A stretch of 64,000 bases of DNA from Nostoc sp. TCL26-01 (GTDB taxonomy: Bacteria; Cyanobacteriota; Cyanobacteriia; Cyanobacteriales; Nostocaceae), in assembly GCF_013393945.1 (NCBI RefSeq), contig NZ_CP040297.1, positions 1,938,804 through 2,002,803 of the forward strand, in the 5' to 3' direction. Under the pieces are notes generated by a model. That model ran no database searches. It had not been told where the DNA came from and saw only the letters and a program-made list of their open reading frames with translations. The position numbers were made by a program, and so were the translations under genes. Below, in pieces: positions 9,256 through 19,048 of this stretch; the first letter of the stretch is position 1; every line of letters begins with the position of its first letter.

Positions 9256-9724
9256 GTTGCACACAGATGACTTACAAACCAAATCACGATTGTTTTACAT
9301 GAATGGCTTTTGACAATAATTGCTCACCAGCATAACACACATTATTTGATGTGAATCAACCCTAAGCAGTAAGTTTATTTTGATATTATTAACTCTATGT
9401 AAATCTGTCACTCAGTATTATTTAATTTATCAGAGTTTCACTAATTAAATATTCACATTATTGGCTGGTTAAATATAGCATTTACTAACCTGCTGAAGTC
9501 CTGATTAACCTGCTAATAAAACTGGGCAATCTCCTCGCCCCTCTGTGTTGAAAAAAAATCTCCCTGTAGCTCACTTAACTAGGAATCGCTATAAGTGCAA
9601 AATATGACATCTATATTTTATACTTAACTTGATTTAAACTCAAAATGATATTTAAGATACTATTAAATAGATTACAAGTAAAAAACTAGGCTAATAATTA
9701 TTATCTATCACACAAAATTTGTAA

Positions 9725-9755
9725 ATCCCCCAATCAGGTGAGCCAATTGGGGGAT
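9725..9755. other. Strong hairpin (10-bp perfect stem)
   Basis: ATCCCCCAAT and ATTGGGGGAT pair perfectly around an 11-base loop. It is not followed by a T-run and is remote from annotated gene ends, so it may belong to an untranslated RNA or be a repeat remnant rather than a terminator. Confidence 0.45.
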
Positions 9756-10021
9756 GTGTACTTGGTGTCAGTCATTATAAATTTTGGAAACAATCGAATA
9801 AGATTTACGCAGTATCACAGATTTTTCATGCTGTTTTGTCGATAGTCAATTGTCAAGAGTGAAATAGTGCGTTCCTTTCGCCTTGTGGCTTGATTTTTGA
9901 CAACCCTCATCAGTTGGCTGGTGTTTAGTGCGTAGATTCTATCTAAATATCACTTTGCATTCATCAACACTTGATGATATCTCAAAGGTATTATTGTTAA
10001 CTCCCTCACTGGGCGAGAATT

Positions 10022-10330
10022 ATGGCTCTAATTCAAAATATTGCTCAAAAAGCTATAAATATAGGTTATTTAAGTAATTCAGACTACAACCAAATCCAGG
10101 CATTACTGAAAACTAATTTTGATTCAGAAGATTTAGATGCCTTGATTATTTTACAGCGTGCGATCGCCGCCGGTGATGTCAAGCGAGAGTCATCCTACTT
10201 ATCATCTAGTGGTAGAGACAATAAATCTAGTATTCAACGCGCTTATCAAATAGCTGCAGAAATGACTTTTGCCGCAGCTGTCGCCTTGACTAGGCAAAAA
10301 AATCATCATGATCAACCATCTTTAGGCTGA
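10022..10330 (+). CDS. Small hypothetical protein, 102 aa
   Basis: A 102-residue soluble helical protein opening MALIQNIAQKAINIGYLSN. It has an acidic stretch (TNFDSEDLDAL) and an Ala-rich helix near the C-terminus (AAEMTFAAAVALTRQ). A HIP1 octamer lies within the frame. I cannot assign a family. It precedes glgP by 400 bases on the same strand but is probably separately transcribed, given the distance. The clean ATG, balanced codons and amphipathic helices support a real gene. Confidence 0.6.
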   Translation: MALIQNIAQKAINIGYLSNSDYNQIQALLKTNFDSEDLDALIILQRAIAAGDVKRESSYLSSSGRDNKSSIQRAYQIAAEMTFAAAVALTRQKNHHDQPSLG

Positions 10331-10730
10331 CTAGAAGATGATAACTGAGACTAGCGATCGCCTGAGAGAATTTAGGGTAATTAAACCTGAAAATATCGCT
10401 ACAATTTTTGGGCGATCGCTCAATTGCTCATCTTAGCCCAAGTTCTTACCCATTAATTATTACTACTCTCATAAATTTCAGTATTGTGCAAGATTTAATA
10501 CCAACGAATCTTTAAGAAAATCTTTAAATTTGTATATCTTGAGTTTCCTTATGAAGAACAAGAGACGTAAAACAAAGACTGACAGTACACAGTTTACAAT
10601 CTACCAACCAGAATGATTTTCCATCCTTAACAAAGTCATGGCAATTTTACAAACATAGTATAAAGAATTGGCAACATTGGGTAAAGACAGTCAACAATAG
10701 CCTTAGCTAAACTAGGAGCGTTGCTAACCT
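10331..10730. other. Leader region upstream of glgP
   Basis: Four hundred bases with two HIP1 octamers near 10354 and 10412 and otherwise AT-rich sequence. The glgP promoter is expected here, but I could not pick -10/-35 boxes with confidence. A possible ribosome-binding site, AGGAG, lies 13 bases before the glgP ATG. Confidence 0.4.
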
Positions 10731-13298
10731 ATGCAGCCAATTCGCACATTCAATGTATCTCCGTCTCTACCGCCGCGACTGGAACCGTTGCGGCGACTAG
10801 CGTATAATTTACATTGGGATTGGAACGTTGAGACTAAAGACTTATTTCGTCGCTTAGACCCAGATTTATGGGAATCTGTTCATCACAACCCAGTACTAAT
10901 GCTGGGTACAATCAGTCAAGGAAGACTGATAGAAGTGGTGGAAGATGAAGGTTTCCTGGCACAAATGGATCGTGCCAACCGTCAGTTAGAGGACTATCTC
11001 CAAGAGCGTACATGGTATCAGAAACAGCGCTCTCAAAAGCCAAAAGAATGTTACGCTTATTTCTCGGCTGAATTTGGACTAGTAGATTGTCTACCCATCT
11101 ACTCTGGTGGCTTAGGCGTTCTGGCGGGAGATCATCTCAAATCTGCCAGTGACTTGGGTTTACCCTTAGTTGGTATAGGTTTACTGTATCAACAAGGCTA
11201 TTTTGCCCAGTATCTCAACGCCGATGGTTGGCAACAAGAACGTTACCCCATTAACGATTTCTATAATATGCCTTTGCACCTGGAGCGCAATGCTGATGGT
11301 TCAGAACTGCGGATTGCGGTAGACTATCCCGGACGCAAGGTATACGCTAGGGTGTGGCGTGTACAGGTGGGAACAGTACCCCTGTATATGCTAGATACAA
11401 ATATTGAACCCAACAACCCCTACGATCACGATATTACAGACCAACTCTATGGTGGTGATATCGATATGCGTATCCACCAAGAGATTATGCTGGGTATTGG
11501 TGGTGTACAATTGTTGAAAGCCTTGGGTTATACAGTCACGGCTTATCACATGAATGAAGGTCATGCTGCCTTCTCGGCTTTAGAACGTATCCGCCTGTTG
11601 ATTCAAGAACAGGGGTTGAGTTATGCAGAAGCTAAACAGCTAGTCAGTTCCAGCAATATCTTTACCACTCACACCCCAGTACCCGCAGGTATTGACTTAT
11701 TCCCCCCTGAAAAAATTCTGCATTATCTGGGATATTATGCAGATATCTTTGGCTTACCCAAAGAGCAATTTTTGGGACTGGGGCGAGAAAATACGGGAGA
11801 TTTGTCTGGGCCTTTCAGTATGGCGGTGCTAGCTTTGAAGATGGCAACATTTTCTAATGGAGTAGCCCAACTGCATGGTGTGGTATCACGACAAATGTTC
11901 CAAGGGTTATGGAAGAAAGTTCCCGTAGAAGAAGTACCCATCGCCGCAATTACTAACGGTGTTCACGCCCGGAGTTGCGTTGCCAAATCCACCCAGGAGT
12001 TATACGATCGCTATCTAGGGCCAAATTGGTCATCAGTCCCACCAGATAACCAATTGTGGGAACGCATGGATGCAATCCCCGATGAAGAATTATGGCGCAA
12101 TCATGAACGCTGTCGCCTGGACATGGTATTGTATGTCCGTGATCATTTAGTCAAACATTTGCGCGATCGCGGTGCTTCAAGTTCAGAAATTGCCCAAGCG
12201 CAAGAAGTTCTCGACCCCAATGTCTTGACCATTGGCTTTGCTCGTCGTTTTGCTACCTACAAACGTGCTACCCTGTGGATGCGGGACATTGAACGCATCA
12301 AGCGTATTTTACTAGGTGACAAAGACCGCAAGGTACAATTTGTTATCGCTGGGAAAGCCCACCCCAAAGACATTCCCGGTAAAGAACTGATCCGCGATAT
12401 TAACCACTTTATCCGCGAACAACACTTAGAAAAACAGATAGTGTTTGTTCCTAACTACGACATTCATATTTCCCGCCTCATGGTTGCAGGTTGTGATATC
12501 TGGTTAAACACACCCCGTCGTCCCAGAGAAGCCTCCGGTACTAGTGGGATGAAAGCATCCATGAATGGACTACCTAACCTCAGTGTCTTAGATGGTTGGT
12601 GGGATGAAGCTGATTATGTCCGCACAGGCTGGGCGATAGGACATGGAGAAAATTACGAAGATCCCAATTACCAGGATGAAGTAGAAGCCAATGCTCTCTA
12701 CGATTTATTGGAAAAAGAAGTCGTACCCTTATTCTATGACCACCGCGATGTCGATGGTTTACCACGTCCTTGGGTTGCCAAAATGAAGGACGCAATTCGG
12801 CTGAATTGTCCATTCTTCAATACCGCGCGAATGGTGCGAGAATATGCACTCAGGGCTTACTTCCCAGCCAGCGATCGCTATCATACCCTGATCTCTGATA
12901 ACTTTGCCCCAGCGAAAGAATTAGCAACTTGGAAAGCAAAACTGAGTGACCACTGGTTTAATATCAAAATCAAAGATATTGACGTATCCGTAGGCGCAGA
13001 TATTGAAGTTAATCAAACTGTTGCCGTTAAAGCTAAGGTAGACTTAGCAACTTTAAATAACGATGATGTGCAAGTGGAACTATATCAAGGTTCCATCGAT
13101 GCTAATGGCGATATTGTCAACGCTATCCCCGTAGTCATGGACTATCAAGGACAAGATACGGAAGGATTGAGTGTTTACACCGCCAATATCATCTACAGCA
13201 CCTCTGGTTTGCAAGGCTTGTCTTTGCGCGTGTTACCAAAACACCCACATCTATCTAGTCCTTATGAACCTCGCTTGATTGCTTGGGCGGAGGAGTAG
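10731..13298 (+). CDS. glgP: Alpha-glucan (glycogen) phosphorylase
   Basis: An 855-residue protein of the bacterial alpha-glucan phosphorylase group (GT35). It opens with the LPPRLEPLRRLAYNLHWDW segment characteristic of this shorter subgroup, has YFSAEFGL and GGLGVLAGDH in the N-terminal half, and carries the pyridoxal-phosphate lysine in ASGTSGMKASMNG (Lys608). The enzyme cleaves terminal alpha-1,4 glucose units from glycogen with phosphate, releasing glucose-1-phosphate for night-time or heterocyst carbon supply. Length and motifs are intact. No other glycogen gene is adjacent. Confidence 0.95.
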   Translation: MQPIRTFNVSPSLPPRLEPLRRLAYNLHWDWNVETKDLFRRLDPDLWESVHHNPVLMLGTISQGRLIEVVEDEGFLAQMDRANRQLEDYLQERTWYQKQRSQKPKECYAYFSAEFGLVDCLPIYSGGLGVLAGDHLKSASDLGLPLVGIGLLYQQGYFAQYLNADGWQQERYPINDFYNMPLHLERNADGSELRIAVDYPGRKVYARVWRVQVGTVPLYMLDTNIEPNNPYDHDITDQLYGGDIDMRIHQEIMLGIGGVQLLKALGYTVTAYHMNEGHAAFSALERIRLLIQEQGLSYAEAKQLVSSSNIFTTHTPVPAGIDLFPPEKILHYLGYYADIFGLPKEQFLGLGRENTGDLSGPFSMAVLALKMATFSNGVAQLHGVVSRQMFQGLWKKVPVEEVPIAAITNGVHARSCVAKSTQELYDRYLGPNWSSVPPDNQLWERMDAIPDEELWRNHERCRLDMVLYVRDHLVKHLRDRGASSSEIAQAQEVLDPNVLTIGFARRFATYKRATLWMRDIERIKRILLGDKDRKVQFVIAGKAHPKDIPGKELIRDINHFIREQHLEKQIVFVPNYDIHISRLMVAGCDIWLNTPRRPREASGTSGMKASMNGLPNLSVLDGWWDEADYVRTGWAIGHGENYEDPNYQDEVEANALYDLLEKEVVPLFYDHRDVDGLPRPWVAKMKDAIRLNCPFFNTARMVREYALRAYFPASDRYHTLISDNFAPAKELATWKAKLSDHWFNIKIKDIDVSVGADIEVNQTVAVKAKVDLATLNNDDVQVELYQGSIDANGDIVNAIPVVMDYQGQDTEGLSVYTANIIYSTSGLQGLSLRVLPKHPHLSSPYEPRLIAWAEE

Positions 13299-13315
13299 AG
13301 AGTGAGGGAGTGATG

Positions 13316-13362
13316 AGTGCTGTTAGCGGTAGCGGGGCGTTTAGCCCGTGATGAGTGCTGAG
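13316..13362 (+). repeat. Dispersed element built on a GCGGGGCGTTTAGCCCG core, copy 1
   Basis: A 45-base block containing TTAGCGGTAGCGGGGCGTTT. Related copies occur at 32456-32505 and 35439-35487 (reverse complement) and 54239-54281. All are embedded in GAGTGCTGA-type heptamer tracts. GGGC and GCCC allow a small hairpin. The function is unknown. Confidence 0.6.
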
Positions 13363-13432
13363 TTAGGAGTTAAAAGAACTTACACAAGGAGGCGGGCTTC
13401 TATTTAGTATATAAATACTGAGTAGAAATCAA

Positions 13433-13523
13433 CTCACTACTCACTACTCACTCACTACTCAGCACTCACTACTCACTACTCACTCACTACTCACTACTCA
13501 CTACTCATCACTCAGCACTCAGC
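13433..13523. repeat. Short tandem heptamer array (CTCACTA/CAGCACT type)
   Basis: More than a dozen units of CACTACT or CAGCACT-like heptamers in tandem. The array runs into the 3' end of the DUF429 gene and supplies its last codons and stop. Similar short tandemly repeated sequences are typical of Nostoc-type genomes. Unit spacing is uninterrupted, so this is not a CRISPR. Confidence 0.8.
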
Positions 13524-14245
13524 CCTGCTTTAGGAATAACAATATAACCCGTAGTGCGATCGCCTAATACAAGATTACGCTGTTCTCCCCAATACCACCA
13601 GTGTGCAGCTACATAAGCACAAATTAAACTATCCAGTTTATCTTCAGTTGCTTTCAATTCTGTACCTGTGTGGGGAATTTCAATTAAGGACAAATTGCTG
13701 ACAGACAAAGCAGGTTCAAAGCTAGGTAGCATATCAATAATATATTGATAAAGTCTAATTAATTCTAAGCGACGCTCACTAATGCGTCCTTTTTTATATT
13801 TAAGAATGCGTTCTAAGCCAAATAAATGGACTATCGCTGGATGGGGAAAGACTTCGATTTGATATCTGTCTGGTTTTTGCGGTTCAATTGTGGGTGCGTG
13901 AACAAAGCCACGAGATTCTAACTCTAAACCAAAATTGATGGTACGTTCTGCAAAGGGGAGGTTTTGGTTTGCAGGATAACAACCGGCGTGATATTTACCG
14001 AAATATTTATGGGTGAGTTTGTCAGGAAGACGGCTACCTGTGGGGTTGGGAATTAGGGTTGGTGCGTCTACAGCGATGAGGGCTGGTTCAGTTGGTTGTA
14101 CCCAGGTATCTAGCCATGTGAAAATGTGAGCGATCGCATCTTGACGATCTAAATCAAGTATCTCTAATTTGCCCTCAGTTAATTGTAAGCAACATAAGCC
14201 ACTTGGTTGAGACTTCCACCCTAAATCAACACCAATAAATTTCAT
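13508..14245 (-). CDS. DUF429 family protein
   Basis: A 245-residue protein beginning MKFIGVDLGWKSQPSGLC, the RNase H-like first strand with its conserved Asp. A second acidic cluster is AVDAPTLIPN, and a C-terminal KATEDKLDSLICAYVAAHW segment contains the D-x-x-D-A-like motif typical of DUF429. Families with this fold bind metal and nucleic acid or nucleotide, but DUF429 has no established reaction. The last residues come from a heptamer repeat array, so the C-terminus is probably not conserved. It is upstream of nothing obvious in an operon; the next gene on the strand starts over 1 kb away. Confidence 0.75.
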   Translation of the reverse strand: MKFIGVDLGWKSQPSGLCCLQLTEGKLEILDLDRQDAIAHIFTWLDTWVQPTEPALIAVDAPTLIPNPTGSRLPDKLTHKYFGKYHAGCYPANQNLPFAERTINFGLELESRGFVHAPTIEPQKPDRYQIEVFPHPAIVHLFGLERILKYKKGRISERRLELIRLYQYIIDMLPSFEPALSVSNLSLIEIPHTGTELKATEDKLDSLICAYVAAHWWYWGEQRNLVLGDRTTGYIVIPKAGLSAE

Positions 14246-14315
14246 CTTTTTAAAAATAAAAATTCCTCAATACACAAGCTAGAATCATCAAATTTTCTTT
14301 TCTAGCCTCTAGCCT

Positions 14316-15266
14316 CTAGCCCCTCTCACCAAACCTATCCGTCGCCTCAATCAATGCACTACAGATTCCTACTTCACTCATGGAATGACCAGCATCAGGA
14401 ACTACAATAAATTCTGCTTCTGGCCAAGCACGATGTAATTCCCAAGCTGATATCATGGGGCAGACGACATCATAACGACCTTGGACAATCACTGCTGGAA
14501 TATGTCGAATTCGCGGAACATTTAATAGTAGCTGATCTTCAACTTCAAAAAAACCTTTATTAATAAAATAATGACATTCAATTCGAGCAAAAGCCTCAGC
14601 AAAGTCATTATCACAAAAAGTTTGCATTAGCTGAGTATCAGGAAATAATCTACTCGTACTAGCTTCCCAAATCGACCAAGCACGCGCTGCTTCTAGTCTG
14701 ATTTGTAAGTCTGGACTAGTTAAACGTTTGTAATAAGCATTGAGTAAATCATCACGCTCATCTACAGGAATTGGTTTGAGATATTCTTCCCAAGCATCAG
14801 GAAATATATAGCTAGTACCTTCTTGATAAAACCAGCGTAACTCCTTTTGTCGCAGCATGAATATACCGCGTAAAATTAACCCCAAACATCGCTCAGGATG
14901 AGTTTGACTATAAGCTAATGATAAAGTGCTACCCCAACTACCACCAAAAACCACCCACTTTTCTATTCCTAAATACTCTCGCAATTTTTCAATATCATTT
15001 ACTAAATCCCATGTTGTATTTTCTCGTAATTCGGCATGGGGTAAACTTTGACCACAACCACGTTGATCAAACATGACTAATCGCCATTTATCAGGATGAA
15101 AATATTGTCGATAAACTGGTGGACAGCCACCACCGGGGCCACCGTGTAGTAGGACTATGGGTTTACCTTGGGGATTTCCTGATTCTTCAAAATGAATTGT
15201 ATGTAATTCCGAAACTTTTAATTTTCCTTCTTGGTAAGGTTCAATCGGTGGATAAAGTTCACGCAT
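14316..15266 (-). CDS. pip: Proline iminopeptidase-like alpha/beta hydrolase
   Basis: A 316-residue alpha/beta hydrolase (S33 type). HGGPGGG forms the oxyanion region, GGSWGSTLSLAYSQ holds the nucleophile Ser, GRYDVVCP holds the Asp and PDAGHS the His. The family removes N-terminal proline from peptides in the cytoplasm. MRELYPPIEPYQ is the usual N-terminus, so the ATG at 15266 was chosen over a start 99 bases upstream whose extra residues are hydrophobic and unconserved. The length equals that of typical family members. It stands downstream of the CAP-domain gene on the same strand. Confidence 0.9.
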   Translation of the reverse strand: MRELYPPIEPYQEGKLKVSELHTIHFEESGNPQGKPIVLLHGGPGGGCPPVYRQYFHPDKWRLVMFDQRGCGQSLPHAELRENTTWDLVNDIEKLREYLGIEKWVVFGGSWGSTLSLAYSQTHPERCLGLILRGIFMLRQKELRWFYQEGTSYIFPDAWEEYLKPIPVDERDDLLNAYYKRLTSPDLQIRLEAARAWSIWEASTSRLFPDTQLMQTFCDNDFAEAFARIECHYFINKGFFEVEDQLLLNVPRIRHIPAVIVQGRYDVVCPMISAWELHRAWPEAEFIVVPDAGHSMSEVGICSALIEATDRFGERG

Positions 15267-15372
15267 TTTTATGTTTAATAATTTTCTATTTATTAAAAAT
15301 CCTACACCGTATATGAGATACAATGTAGGTAACTTAAGAATATAGTTTTTGCTCAGAAAAAACAAATATTTC

Positions 15373-16332
15373 CTACGGCTTGCGGATGAATATTTGCGTT
15401 AAGTAAACTTCGCCTTTGCTATTGACGGCGACACCAATACCTGTAAGGTTGTAGTTACCTTTGATATTGTTGAGATGTCCCGAACTCCTCAGCCAGCCTT
15501 GGACTGCTTGGGTAGCAGGATCACTATATCCGCGATTTGTGGCAACATTTTCCGCCGCAGCTTGGTAAGGAATAGCGATCGCCTGAACTCGCTGGGCAAA
15601 ATTATAATGACCAAAGGGAACTGTACCACTCGCCATATTTTGGCTATGAATTCTGGCTTGATTGTCTATGGACGCATTGCGAGTTAGGGCTGGTAAACCT
15701 TGGGAGGTACGGAATTGATTGATTTGCTGAAACACAGATGCTTCTACATTGGCGATGTTAATTGTCGATTGGGGATTAGTGGGAGTAGAAGTTTGACTTG
15801 ATGTCCGGATAAATATTTGCGTCAGGTAAACTTCGCCTTTGCTATTGACGGCGACACCAACCCCTGTGAGATTGTAGTTACCTCGAATATTGTTGAGATG
15901 TCCTGAACTCCTAAGCCAACCTTGGACTGCTTGGGTAGCAGGATCGCTATATCCGCGATTTGTGGCGACATTTTCCGCCGCAGCTTGGTAAGGAATAGCG
16001 ATCGCCTGGACTCGCTGGGCAAAATTATAATGACCAAAGGGAACTGTACCATTCGCCATATTCTGACTATGAATTCTGGCTTGATTGTCTATGGACGCAT
16101 TGCGAGTTAGGGCTGGTAAACCTTGGGAGGTACGGAATTGATTGATTTGCTGAAACACAGATGCTTCTACATTAGCAATGTCAATTGTAGACTGTGCTAG
16201 TAGATGACGACTAGATACTGATCTGTGCAAAGACTTTGGTATGTAAGTGTGCGCTGGCTCAGAAATAGCGATTACGCCACCCAGCACAACCAAAGCCCCC
16301 AAAACAAAGTTATTGATTTTTGAGCGAATCAT
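15373..16332 (-). CDS. Secreted protein with two tandem CAP/SCP domains
   Basis: 319 residues with an N-terminal hydrophobic segment (FVLGALVVLGGVIAIS) that reads as a signal peptide or anchor, then two CAP domains of about 130 residues. Each has INQFRTSQGLPALTRN, AENVATNRGYSDP and SSGHLNNI, including the His and Glu of the CAP cavity. The two copies differ at only a few residues and are also nearly identical in DNA, so the duplication is recent or kept alike by gene conversion. Bacterial CAP proteins are extracytoplasmic; their biochemical role in cyanobacteria is not settled. Confidence 0.85.
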   Translation of the reverse strand: MIRSKINNFVLGALVVLGGVIAISEPAHTYIPKSLHRSVSSRHLLAQSTIDIANVEASVFQQINQFRTSQGLPALTRNASIDNQARIHSQNMANGTVPFGHYNFAQRVQAIAIPYQAAAENVATNRGYSDPATQAVQGWLRSSGHLNNIRGNYNLTGVGVAVNSKGEVYLTQIFIRTSSQTSTPTNPQSTINIANVEASVFQQINQFRTSQGLPALTRNASIDNQARIHSQNMASGTVPFGHYNFAQRVQAIAIPYQAAAENVATNRGYSDPATQAVQGWLRSSGHLNNIKGNYNLTGIGVAVNSKGEVYLTQIFIRKP

Positions 16333-16669
16333 TAATAGGGTAGTCTTAAAGACCTAGACGGGGAACTTCCATAACATCTAAGCAGACTCATCTTTATTAG
16401 ACAAATACGTGATTGGGTAGTTTTTTAGTGTAAAATGAAACATTCTTTTGATAAACAGCCAATCATCATCAAAATTGCTAATTTTTCAACTCGACAACTC
16501 AAGGACTTCCAAAAACTAAAATATACAGTCACCCAATGCTATTTTTTTCCCCATCCCCCAATTTCTCATCCTCTAGACTGCGAGTTATCCTGGAAAATGT
16601 CAAAATGAAATGTGTTTTGCTATTGCCACTCAACACAGTGGAAATTTGAGATAACTAATTTATTGATTT
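16333..16669. other. Divergent intergenic region
   Basis: 337 bases between the divergent CAP-protein gene and trpS. It is AT-rich, with no repeat or hairpin worth naming. It should hold promoters for both genes, but I see no boxes that I would defend. Confidence 0.4.
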
Positions 16670-17677
16670 ATGGGTAAGCAGCGCGTTCTGTCGGGAGTTC
16701 AACCAACTGGTAATCTACATTTAGGTAACTATTTAGGCGCAATTCGCAACTGGGTAGAAATCCAAGACCAGTATGATAATTTCTTCTGTGTAGTGGATTT
16801 ACACGCAATTACTGTACCGCATAATCCAGCTACATTAGCGGCAGACACTTATGCGATCGCTGCGCTATATTTAGCCTGTGGTATTGACTTAAACCACTCC
16901 AATATCTTTGTCCAATCCCACGTCTCAGCCCACAGTGAACTGGCTTGGTTACTCAACTGCATTACCCCCCTAAATTGGCTCCAAGACATGATCCAATTTA
17001 AAGAAAAAGCCGTCAAACAAGGGGAAAACGTTGGTGCTGGCTTGTTGATTTACCCCGTACTCATGGCGGCGGACATCTTGCTGTACCAAGCTGATAAAGT
17101 ACCCGTAGGTGAAGACCAAAAACAACACTTGGAACTAACACGGGATATTGTCAACAGATTTAATCACCAATTTGCCAAAGATCAACCTGTATTGAAATTA
17201 CCAGCGCCTTTAATTAGCAAAGAAGGTGCTAGGGTAATGAGTCTGACAGATGGAACACGCAAAATGTCCAAATCAGATCCCTCAGAGTTAAGCCGGATTA
17301 ATCTTTTAGATACACCAGATCAGATCACTAACAAGATTAAACGCTGTAAAACTGATCCAATTCGCGGTTTAACCTTTGATGACCCAGAACGTCCAGAGTG
17401 TGATAACTTGTTAACTCTATATATGCTGTTGTCTGGCAAAACCAAACAAGCAGTAGCCACCGAATGTCAAGATATGGGCTGGGGACAATTCAAGCCATTG
17501 TTCACCGAAACAGTCATCAATGCTTTGAAACCCATACAAGACAAGTACCAAGAAATCACCGCAGACAAAAGTTATTTAGAGTCTGTATTACGCGATGGAC
17601 GCGAAAAAGCCGAAGCTGTCGCCAACCAAACTCTAACAGACGTGAAAGCTGCTCTGGGATACTCAATGCCTGTGTGA
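16670..17677 (+). CDS. trpS: Tryptophanyl-tRNA synthetase
   Basis: A 335-residue class I aminoacyl-tRNA synthetase of the bacterial TrpRS type. The HIGH-like motif is TGNLHLGNYLGA near the N-terminus and the KMSKS motif is RKMSKSDPS. Other TrpRS marks are VGEDQKQHLELTRDI and the DPIRGLTFDDPERPECDNL region. It charges tRNA-Trp with tryptophan. The length is standard and the sequence uninterrupted. It is probably monocistronic, because the following 270 bases are repeats. Confidence 0.97.
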   Translation: MGKQRVLSGVQPTGNLHLGNYLGAIRNWVEIQDQYDNFFCVVDLHAITVPHNPATLAADTYAIAALYLACGIDLNHSNIFVQSHVSAHSELAWLLNCITPLNWLQDMIQFKEKAVKQGENVGAGLLIYPVLMAADILLYQADKVPVGEDQKQHLELTRDIVNRFNHQFAKDQPVLKLPAPLISKEGARVMSLTDGTRKMSKSDPSELSRINLLDTPDQITNKIKRCKTDPIRGLTFDDPERPECDNLLTLYMLLSGKTKQAVATECQDMGWGQFKPLFTETVINALKPIQDKYQEITADKSYLESVLRDGREKAEAVANQTLTDVKAALGYSMPV

Positions 17678-17951
17678 GAATAATTCGTAATTCTTAATGA
17701 CGCTCGTTCGCTCTTAGCGTCTCCCCTTGGGAGAAGACTCGCTAACGTTACGCTAACGTAATTCGTAATTAATTCTCGCCAAAGGCGAGAAGCAAGCTAC
17801 GTAATTGGGGAGTGATGAGTCAAAAATTATTTTTTCTCTTCTTCCCCAATCCCCAGTCCCCAATCTCCAATCCTCAGTCCCCAATCCCCAATCCCTTGTT
17901 CTTTAAAGTGTAATCTGTTATACCCTTGAAAAGAACAAACATATTCACATT

Positions 17952-18881
17952 ATGGACGATAACCATAGCCATAATCCTTTGAATTATTTTAGTAAAGCAG
18001 CGCAAGCGGGTGATTTTTTAGTTACCGCCGAGGTAGCACCGCCAAAAGGGGTAAATCCCGCACATATGATTGAAATGGCAGCGACTCTTAAGGGGAGAGT
18101 TCATGCTGTCAATATTACTGATGGTAGCCGTGCCGTATTGCGGATGTCTTCATTAGTCGCATCAGCAATTTTATTACAACACGGGATTGAACCAGTTTGT
18201 CAAATAGCTTGCCGCGATCGCAACCGTATCGGATTACAAGCCGACCTCATGGGCGCTCATGCCTTGGGTATCCGTAATATCTTAGCCTTAACTGGCGACC
18301 CAGTAAAAGCAGGCGATCATCCCGAAGCCAAAGCCGTCTTTGATTTAGAAGCTGTACGACTACTGCAACTAATTCGGAAAATGAATCAAGGTGTCGATTG
18401 CAACGATAAACCCTTGACAGATGGTTCAACGGATTTATTTGTCGGTGCAGCTGTAGACCCGCAATGTGCCAGTTGGTCAGGTTTGCAAAGTCGCTTTGAA
18501 CGCAAAATAGAAGCCGGAGCGCAATTTTTTCAAAGTCAATTAATCACCGATTTTGAAAGACTAGAAAAGTTCATGGACAAGATAGCTTCTACTCATAAGA
18601 AACCAATTTTGGCAGGAATTTTTCTGTTGAAATCAGCAAAAAATGCCCAATTTATTAATAGATGCGTTCCCGGTGTCAATATACCTGAGCATATTATTAA
18701 TAGATTAGCCAAAGCCAAAGACCCCTTAGAAGAAGGTGTAAAAATTGCCGCCGAACAAGTACAAATAGCGCAGCAATTGTGTCAAGGTGTGCATATCATG
18801 GCCGTCAAACGAGAAGATTTGATTGCCAAAATTCTGGATTTAGCGGGAGTTGAGCCGGTGAATCAGGTGTTGGTGAAGTAG
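17952..18881 (+). CDS. metF: Methylenetetrahydrofolate reductase-like protein
   Basis: A 309-residue TIM-barrel protein with the MTHFR pattern: VTAEVAPPKGVNP with the catalytic Glu in the first strand, HAVNITDGSRAVLRM, then IRNILALTGDPVKAGDHPEA (the folate/FAD region), and FFQSQLITDFERLEKFM. MTHFR reduces methylenetetrahydrofolate to methyltetrahydrofolate for methionine synthesis. Cyanobacterial members are often annotated simply as MetF family, so the electron donor is uncertain. A hairpin lies 20 bases past the stop. The start at 17952 is an ATG in a clear context. Confidence 0.85.
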   Translation: MDDNHSHNPLNYFSKAAQAGDFLVTAEVAPPKGVNPAHMIEMAATLKGRVHAVNITDGSRAVLRMSSLVASAILLQHGIEPVCQIACRDRNRIGLQADLMGAHALGIRNILALTGDPVKAGDHPEAKAVFDLEAVRLLQLIRKMNQGVDCNDKPLTDGSTDLFVGAAVDPQCASWSGLQSRFERKIEAGAQFFQSQLITDFERLEKFMDKIASTHKKPILAGIFLLKSAKNAQFINRCVPGVNIPEHIINRLAKAKDPLEEGVKIAAEQVQIAQQLCQGVHIMAVKREDLIAKILDLAGVEPVNQVLVK

Positions 18882-18901
18882 GCCAGTAACAGACTAGGTA
18901 G

Positions 18902-18929
18902 GTAGAGGCGTAAAATTTTGCGTCTCTAC
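18902..18929 (+). terminator. Hairpin after metF, probable terminator or insulator of the next cassette
   Basis: GTAGAGGCG-TAAAATTTTG-CGTCTCTAC folds to a long stem with one G:T pair. It sits 20 bases past the metF stop and just before the DUF262 cassette. It resembles the GTAGAGACG...CGTCTCTAC hairpins used by repeats elsewhere in the window, so it may be a repeat rather than a dedicated terminator. No T-run follows. Confidence 0.45.
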
Positions 18930-19048
18930 TATTTAGGGAGATAGTAAGATTGAAACAGCTAAGTTTAAAATACCCATTTGTTAATGTAATAATACCAAAA
19001 ATAAATACTAGCTGGATGAATAGATATCCGTTCCAAGGAGTAACCGAA

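Larger units (their letters stand above)
8699..10021. other. Long AT-rich gene-poor interval
   Basis: About 1.3 kb without a long open frame. It is AT-rich, and its only structured elements I see are a perfect 10-bp hairpin at 9725-9755 and one possible 42-codon frame at 9127-9255. I found no tRNA, no insertion sequence and no conserved RNA motif that I can name. Upstream control regions for the two flanking genes must lie at its ends. Confidence 0.5.

Noticed and set aside
11735..11941. Antisense frames inside glgP, nrdJ, ndhF4 and the LptD-like gene
   Set aside because: They are shadow frames opposite strongly conserved coding sequence, with no start signals or recognisable domains.
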